Below are positions 57,767-64,000 of a stretch of 64,000 bases of DNA, in pieces; position 1 is the first letter of the stretch, and every line of letters begins with the position of its first letter. Position numbers and translations under genes: made by a program. A model generated the notes under the pieces. That model was not told the origin of the DNA. It did not search any database and saw only the letters and a program-made list of their open reading frames with translations. This DNA comes from Ciona savignyi (taxonomy: Eukaryota; Chordata; Ascidiacea; Phlebobranchia; Cionidae), in the NCBI GenBank assembly GCA_000149265.1, contig CH002035.1, forward strand, positions 103,895 through 167,894, read 5' to 3'.

Positions 57767-58168
57767 TGTAGCAAATGTTTTTGTCATTATTCAATATGTA
57801 CCGCGTGTTAACTTTAGTTCCATGTGACTTCCCCTTCACACGGTTGTTAAACCGCTTTAACGCGGCCGCAAGTTCAAACACTTCCTGAAGTTCCTTTTTC
57901 TTACATAATGCCATGCCTCTTTGTTTTCAAACATGAATAATATCCAACAGTTTAGAACCGTGGCTTCTGCAGTTTACATGCAGAGAAGCCGAGTTCAGTG
58001 TTTATTAAGTCGTGCCCGCATATAATAATTTAATCATGAATGCGTGTTTCATTGTATCTGCATTTGGTCAACAATAAAAGAACCTTCCGTGATGGAGTCT
58101 GGATTGCGACAGTAACAAATTAGTACAGGTAGCAACAAAAGACCCAAACAACCTATCAAAACGCTACA
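57767..58168 (+). mobile_element. Right LTR (402 bp) of the short LTR element
   Basis: Partner of 56636-57044 with the same TGTAGC...GCTACA ends. The flanks outside the pair (aggtc and aatcg) do not form a clear target duplication. Confidence 0.85.
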
Positions 58169-58599
58169 AATCGGCCAAAGCATACACGGCGGAAGCTATA
58201 GTATTTTCACAATGAAATTTGTAACCTCCAGGAGGAGGTTGAATATAGTTGGGGGAGTGTAATGGATTGGTTGCAGTAATAGTTTTCTGTTTTAATGTAG
58301 TTATTTTCCTTTTATTGTTTCACTATTCGTATAAGTTAATTGGACGTTTCCACTTGTTTTACTTTGCATTTTTATCTTTACTTTGCACTTAACTATGGTC
58401 ACTGTGTACTTAAGTTGCACCACTTCTGGCGTTCTAGCAGTTTTCACCCGCACACACGGTTTATCGATTGTCGGCACTAATTGTTTTTCGAGCTCTTACC
58501 TTTGTCCGGCCTAAACGAATGTGTCAGTGTAGTTCTCGTTGTACTTCGCAACAAGCGTACAGTATTTTCCTATTCTTGAGCTCTTGAGTAGTCGTTGTC

Positions 58600-59375
58600 G
58601 AGTAGTATTGAGTATTGTACGGCGATACTTGGGTATCTAGTATCAGTGTATTGAGTCACACTTGTACGGTGTATTGAGTATTGTACGGTGTATTGAGTAT
58701 TGTACAGCGTATTGAGTATTGTACGTGGTATTGAGTATTGTACTGCGTATTGAGTATTGTACGGTGTATTGAGTATTGTACGTGGTATTGAGTATTGTAC
58801 GGCGTATTGAGTATTGTACGGTGTATTGAGTATTGTACGGTATATTGAGTATTGTACGGCGTATTGAGTATTGGACGGTATATTGAGTATTGTACGGCGT
58901 ATTGAGTATTGTACGGCGTATTGAGTATTGTACGGTGTATTGAGTATTGTACGGCGTATTGAATATTGTACGGCGTATTGAGTATTGTGCGGTGTATTGA
59001 GTATTGTACGGCGTATTGAGTATTGTACGGTGTATGGAGTATTGTACGTTGTATTGAGTATTGTACTGTGTATTGAGTATTGTACGGTGTATTGAGTATT
59101 GTACGGCTTATTGAGTATTGTACTGTGTTTTGAGTATTGTACGGCGTATTGAATATTGTACGGCGTTTTGAGTGTTGGACGGTATATTGAGTATTGTACG
59201 GTGTATGGAGTATTGTACGTTGTATTGAGTATTGTACTGTGTATTGAGTATTGTACGGTGTATTGAGTATTGTACGGCTTATTGAGTATTGTACGGTGTA
59301 TTGAGTATTGTACGGCGTATTGAATATTGTACGGCGTTTTGAGTGTTGGACGGTATATTGAGTATTGTACGGCGC
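58600..59375 (+). repeat. 19-bp minisatellite with 171-bp higher-order repeat
   Basis: About 40 units with consensus gtattgagtattgtacggc. Variant units recur in order, so that 59031-59201 is repeated at 59202-59372 with the same distinctive members ('gtatggag', 'acgttg', 'actgtg', 'ggcttattg', 'gaatattg', 'ttttgagtgttgg'). The spacing is 171 bp, exactly nine units. Confidence 0.92.
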
Positions 59376-59479
59376 ATTGAGTAGTATCTGGTACCGCTAT
59401 CGGATACCCGCTGACGGTTGTCGTAGTTTTTATTATTGTTTTAGCAATGTTGATCTTTTACGTTTTATCAAATCGCCCT

Positions 59480-59777
59480 ATAGGATAGGATAGGATATTC
59501 AATATCTCCGCGAATGGGAAAACCAAGGGGGTTAACACACGGACGAGTGTCTGATCACTTAGCGCCCATCGTCGGGTTACCAGCGCTATTGCAGTGTGTT
59601 GTATATGATAGACACGTTCCTTCAATTTGGTAGAACCCATTAATCCGCTGGGTTCATGCAATGTCCGTAAAGTGCCTTGCCCAAGGATACAACCGATCTT
59701 GCTAGCGACCAGTTTCGCACCTGCAACCTTTCGATTGAAAGGGGACGCACTTAACCGCTAGACTAACTGGCCGGACA
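59480..59777 (-). mobile_element. tRNA-derived SINE, family A (copy 6, inverted, near full length)
   Basis: Complete family A layout in complement, from 'tgtccggcc' at 59777 to the 'tatcc' pentamer tail at 59480. It lies within the Gypsy-type LTR. Confidence 0.85.
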
Positions 59778-59888
59778 ATCGTAATGTCGTATTATTTATG
59801 TATAGTAGACTAAGGCAGACAGGTCTCACTATTGGCTGTTAGAACAGGATTCTGGGACGACCCTATTCTAGGCGATAAGGCCGTAACA

Positions 59889-59909
59889 AATTGGCGATCC
59901 TGCCAGGAC
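59889..59909 (+). promoter_or_regulatory. Candidate retrotransposon primer-binding site
   Basis: TGGCGATCCTGCCAGGAC begins three bases after the LTR end. By memory it is nearly complementary to the 3' end of a tRNA-Arg (…CTGGCTGGCTCGCCA type, about three mismatches). The position is right for priming reverse transcription. Identity of the primer tRNA is inference. Confidence 0.5.
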
Positions 59910-59989
59910 CCTGTAATCGCTTAGTCTGTCTTAGTTTACCCATACAGCGAGAACTCGTTTTTATAGTTTTTAACATCGACGTTCGTTAT

Positions 59990-60880
59990 GTCCTTTAATT
60001 TATTTTCCAGCCGGTACTTTTCCCCAACCGAGAACTTGCCGATTTTATCAGGGTGTTCAACTCTTATTGTGAGAGTATGAAAGCAACCAATGAGGTTAAG
60101 GGTCACTTATTTCTTACCTCAATACTCGAGAAATTGCGATGGCAATTTCAAGCAAAAGATACTTGTATTTAGATACCGTATAAGACTTTGATCGAGGGTG
60201 CTCTAGGCTTGAGTGGTGGCAATGGTCATCGTGAGTGTTTGCGAGCGGAGCTAATGAGGCGTCACAAATGCCGCATTTAAGTAACCGACAATTTGTATTC
60301 ACCGTGAAACACCTAGGTGATCGTGCGTTTTCTCTAGATGAGGAAGCACATCTCCGTAATAAAGGGACGTATATGGTGTTAGCGAACGTCATACGCGACC
60401 GTGACTAAGCAAAAACAATCTCGAGTAAAATTGATTTTCGCGTGATTTCTGGGAAGCTGCTCAGCTAATGTTACAAGCTGCAACATCACATTCACTGGAG
60501 GTAGCTCCTATTTCACCTCCATTTATCTCTACATCGAAATCGGAAGGATCAATAGAAAGTATCGCACACCAAAACGAATTAGTACAAGGGATACAGGCAA
60601 TGAAAACGAGTATCGAAGGCCTACAACGCACATTCGTAGAATTCGGCCAGCGCGGGGCAAGGGAAACAATACCAGCCGATATTAGATCGACCAAGAGAAT
60701 ATGGCTCAACCTTTGTCGACCGTGAGTGTTTTAGTTGTGGTCAATGTGGATATATTAGGCGATTCTGCCCTAATGTCCAGCGACAAGTTGAGAGGATAAA
60801 CGGGAAAGTACGTGTTTCTGCTAAGAGTACTAAACGTGAAATACATAGTCCACAATTGTGATCGAAGGAATGCTGGAGTG
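59990..60880 (+). pseudogene. Gypsy-type gag remnant
   Basis: Frames in sequence read 'ADFIRVFNSYCESMKATNEV' and 'KGHLFLTSI' (about 60034-60120), then 'LGDRAFSLDEEAHLRNKG' (about 60320-60380), typical of capsid domains of Gypsy elements. A zinc knuckle 'CFSCGQCGYIRRFC' lies at about 60728-60770, in which the usual His is Tyr. Frameshifts separate these blocks, so the gene is broken. Plus strand, directly downstream of the LTR and primer site. Confidence 0.65.
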
Positions 60881-60939
60881 GAGAATAATCGAGAAACACT
60901 GTAAGCAGAATTAAAGTCCAAGCTAAGCTTGAAAAAGTA

Positions 60940-61330
60940 GGTTGTACTAAACCAATTGAGTTACTTCGATTTGCTAATATCCTCGTGAATGATGTTACAA
61001 TCAGCGCTTTGGTTGATACTGGTTCGACAATCACGCTGATACGCAAAGACGTGCTAGACAAAGAACATCCGGGTACACGACTGTCGGAATTGTGTCGAAA
61101 TATCCGGTTTGTTGGCGCCAACGATAAACCGGTGGGAGTATTGGGAACTACATATATTATGCTCACTGTCGGTGGATTAAATGTTTTCATGAAAGTTGTC
61201 GTGTCCATGGATATCGCACACAGATTTATTTTGGGTTTAGAATTCATGTCGTTTTTGTTTGAGAACCAACGTTATGTGGTCTGGCGAAGCAAACATTCCA
61301 ATATTGAACAAATTTTTCATTCCTGAATGT
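60940..61330 (+). pseudogene. Gypsy-type retropepsin (protease) fragment
   Basis: Open frame 60985-61326 encodes a retroviral-type aspartic protease domain with active site ALVDTGSTITLIRKDVL, flap-like 'VGVLGTTYIMLTVGG' and the final 'AHRFILGLEFM' (the conserved I-LG-D/E-F motif). Such proteases cut the Gag-Pol polyprotein. The frame closes soon after, and pol is lost where a SINE inserts at 61402. No reverse transcriptase is found to the right. Confidence 0.8.
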
Positions 61331-61401
61331 CAGGAAATATACGTTGTGGAATGTGTACTACAAGTCCCAGGTTTTACTGAATTGATAGTGAACTGCGCAA
61401 T

Positions 61402-61695
61402 GGTCCGTCCTGTTGGTCTAACGGTTAAGTGCGTTTGCCTTTCAATCGAAAGGTTGCAGGTGAGAAACTGTTCGGTTTTGTCCTTGGGCAAGGCACTTTA
61501 CGAACATTGCCTGAACCCACCGGATTAAATCATGGGTTCTACCTAATTGAAGGACAACACACTATATTAGCAAATTGAAGGACAACACACTATATTAGCT
61601 CCGGTAACCCGACAGTGGGCGCGAGGTAATCTGACGATTGTGTATTAACAACCCTTTTGGTTTTCCCATTTACGGGAATAAACATGAATATCATA
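61402..61695 (+). mobile_element. tRNA-derived SINE, family A (copy 7)
   Basis: Family A head 'ggtccgtcctgttggtctaa' and 'cggttaagtgcg', B-box-like aaaggttgcaggtgagaaac, 'tccttgggcaaggcacttta' and 'acgggaataaacatgaatat'. A local duplication (two copies of 'caaattgaaggacaacacac') lies at about 61545-61595. Confidence 0.82.
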
Positions 61696-61904
61696 TGAAC
61701 TAAAACTTCGGGAAAAATATTCGGTTAGTGTTTCTACGAAATACTTTCCCCAAGAATACTCCAAATTCCAAAAAAAGATTAACCAAATTAAACATTTATC
61801 CTGTGTCACCAACAAGACAGTATACTATGTACAATATTTATTTACATGCGCTCATTTAATGAATATAAAGTAATCACAAAATATGGGCTTCTAGACATAT
61901 ACAC

Positions 61905-63630
61905 TACATTGAAATAATGGTGGGTACGATACATTGGAATAATGGTGGGTACTATACATTGGAATAATGGTGGGTACGATGCATTGGAATAATGGTGGGT
62001 ACGATGCATTGGAATAATGGTGGGTACGATGCATTGGAATAATGGTGGGTACGATACATTGGAATAATGGTGGGTACGATGCATTGGAATAATGATGGGT
62101 ACGATACATTCGAATAATGGTGGGTACGATGCATTGGAATAATGGTGGGTACGATACATTGGAATAATGGTGGGTACGAAGCATTGGAATAATGGTGGGT
62201 ACAATACATTGGAATAATGGTGGGTACGATACATTGGAATAATGGTGGGTACGAAGCATTGGAATAATGGTGGGTACGATACATTGGAATAATGGTGGGT
62301 ACGAAGCATTGGAATAATGGTGGGTACGATGCATTGGAATAACGGTGGGTACGTTGCATTGGAATAATGGTGGGTACGTTGCATTGGAATAATGGTGGGT
62401 ACGATGCATTGGAATCATGATGGGTACGATGCATTGGAATAATGGTGGGTACGATGCATTGGAATAATGGTGGGTACGATGCATTGGAATAATGGTGGGT
62501 ACGATGCATTGGAATAATGGTGGGTACGATGCATTGGAATAACGGTGGGTACGTTGCATTGGAATAATGGTGGGTACGATGCATTGGAATAATGATGGGT
62601 ACGATGCATTGGAATAATGGTGGGTACGATGCATTGGAATAATGGTGGGTACGATGCATTGGAATAATGGTGGGTACGATGCATTGGAATATTGGTGGGT
62701 GCAATGCATTGGAATAATGGTGGGTAAGATGCATTGGAATAATGGTGGGTACGATGCATTGGAATAATGGTGGGTACGATGCATTGGAATAATGGTGGGT
62801 ACGATGCATTGGAATATTGGTGGGTACGAAGCATTGGAATAATGGTGGATACGATGCATTGGAATATTGGTGGGTACGATGCATTGGAATAATGGTGGGT
62901 ACGATGCATTGGAATAATGGTGGGTACGAAGCATTGGAATAATGTTGGGTACGATGCATTGGAATAATGGTGGGTACGAAGCATTGGAATAATGGTGGGT
63001 ACGAAGCATTGGAATAATGGTGGGTACGATGCATTGGAATAATGGTGGGTACAATACATTGGAATAATGGTGGGTACGAAGCATTGGAATAATGGTGGGT
63101 ACAATACATTGGAATAATGGTGGGTACGATGCATTGGAATAATGGTGGGTACGATGAATTGGAATATTAGTGGGTACGATGCATCAGAATAATGGTGGGT
63201 ACGATGCATTGGAATAATGGTGGGTACGATGCATTGGAATATTGGTGGGTACGATGCATTGGAATAATGGTGGGTACGATGCATTGGAATAATGGTGGGT
63301 ACGATGCATTGGAATAATGGTGGGTACGATGCATTGGAATAATGGTGGGTACGGTGCATTGGAATAATGGTGGGTACGATACATTGGAATAATGGTGGGT
63401 GTGATGCATTGGAATATTGGTGGGTACGATGCATTGGAATAATGGTGGGTACGATGCATTGGAATATTGGTGGGTACGGTGCATTGGAATAATGGTAGGT
63501 ACGATGCATTAGAATAATGGTGGGTACGATGCATTGGAATATTGGTGGGTACGATGCATTGGAATAATGGTGGGTACGATGCATTGGAATAATGGTGGGT
63601 ACGATGCATTGGAATAATGATAGGTGTAAA
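61905..63630 (-). repeat. 25-bp minisatellite, ~69 units, open in all three minus frames
   Basis: Unit (plus) ggaataatggtgggtacgat then gcatt, repeated about 69 times with point variants (gatacatt, gaagcatt, aatatt, aacgg). On the minus strand no unit contains a stop in any frame. Because 25 is not divisible by three, all three frames read the same cyclic peptide (containing HRTHHYSNASYPPLFQ). This yields overlapping frames of 385-407 codons. No start context, splice site or unique flanking exon supports translation, so I call it a repeat, not a gene. Confidence 0.93.
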
Positions 63631-64000
63631 AATGTCATATATTGTTACAATATTTTAAGTGATCTCTTATATTAGTTTGGCAACATGTAGCCAAATGCAG
63701 AGACATCCATACAATTGGTCGAAACTTTATTGGTTCTGACCATTCATATATGTTGGTAGTCTTGTTGGTGATTATGAATATTTTTTAGGAATGTCGACGC
63801 TTTAATTTGCTCCTTTTAATCTTGTCATATCAATTCATGAGGTCAGAGATGTATTCTCCTTTCAAGATGAAATCCTGCAAGTAATTCATGTCAATTTGTC
63901 ATATTTTTACATATTTCGCGCCAAAATAACAATTAGAATGCGATCATATGCGGTCGGATATAATTGACTTAAATGGTTAATCTAATAAATTACATAAACA
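63631..64000. other. No recognisable gene
   Basis: Unique AT-rich sequence to the end of the window. Nothing identified. Confidence 0.4.

Larger units (their letters stand above)
58258..59888 (+). mobile_element. Gypsy-type LTR enlarged by a minisatellite and a SINE
   Basis: Starts TGTAATGG, right after a purine-rich 'gttgggggag', and ends GTAACA. It is followed within three bases by a primer-binding-site-like TGGCGATCCTGCCAGGAC and then gag. Inside are the 19-bp minisatellite (58600-59375) and an inverted SINE (59480-59777). A polypurine-like tract before it and a primer site after it would make it both a 3' and a 5' LTR, as in tandem LTR elements that share one LTR. The left boundary is inferred. 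Confidence 0.6.

Noticed and set aside
56636..58168. The ~405-bp direct repeats as a simple segmental duplication
   Set aside because: TG...CA ends with inverted TGTAGC/GCTACA, a purine tract before the right copy and a TGG start after the left copy fit LTRs better.
61842..63638. Five long overlapping minus-strand frames (105-407 codons) as repeat-protein genes
   Set aside because: They arise from a stop-free 25-bp tandem unit; no unique coding exon, start context or splice site supports them.

Overview
The window is eukaryotic, AT-rich, intron-bearing DNA crowded with transposon remains, and it includes three assembly gaps (15246-16120, 26126-26225, 49073-49172). An NLR immune-receptor gene, an H1-derived sperm-type basic protein, tRNA-derived SINEs with pentameric CCTAT tails and Tx1/L1-like LINEs point to a marine invertebrate. 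An ascidian tunicate (Ciona-like) is my best guess, by inference only. No bacterial operons, CRISPR arrays or intact rRNA genes are seen.

Host genes are few. On the minus strand, 104-10720 carries an NLR gene. A NACHT exon (8976-10720) is followed by a 159-nt phase-0 LRR exon (8572-8730), and a second 159-nt phase-0 LRR exon lies near the left edge (104-262). The roughly 8.3 kb between the two LRR exons is filled with repeats, so they are either one transposon-inflated gene or two NLR genes. On the plus strand, 46437-46790 encodes a histone H1-derived protamine-like protein broken by one in-frame TAG, after which 34 strongly basic codons continue in frame. A few weaker relics (a Harbinger-like transposase exon at 24.2 kb, an unassigned exon at 23.7 kb) are reported at low confidence.

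Most of the rest is mobile or repeated. (1) A solo-LTR family carrying perfect TGACGTCA palindromes occurs at 2454-2850, 5373-5600 and 38997-39375; the last copy splits a SINE with a 4-bp target duplication. (2) A ~338-bp tandem satellite with palindromic GGGTCCC/GGGACCC ends occurs at 2933-4815 and 29274-30673, with an inverted monomer near 19.4-19.8 kb. (3) A segmentally duplicated array fills 27.2-35.4 kb. Its paralogous units provide empty sites for a hAT-type MITE and for the satellite element. (4) Seven copies of a tRNA-derived SINE and two copies of a second SINE family are present. (5) Tx1/L1-like LINEs occur at 36.5-37.4, 40.9-42.9 and 47.0-55.5 kb. The last is a nest, with a 6.1-kb LINE inside an older LINE and 12-bp target duplications. 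A separate RNase H-bearing LINE lies at 13-14.6 kb. (6) Gypsy-type remnants occur at 43-44.6 kb (minus; protease fused to integrase by deletion) and 58.3-61.4 kb (plus; LTR, primer-binding site, gag, protease). A short two-LTR element lies at 56.6-58.2 kb.

Three long minisatellites stand out: a 15-16-bp unit at 25.1-25.6 kb, a 19-bp unit with a 171-bp higher-order repeat inside a Gypsy LTR at 58.6-59.4 kb, and a ~1.7-kb 25-bp array at 61.9-63.6 kb whose three minus-strand frames are all open. All family assignments come from reading motifs by eye; no database search was run.
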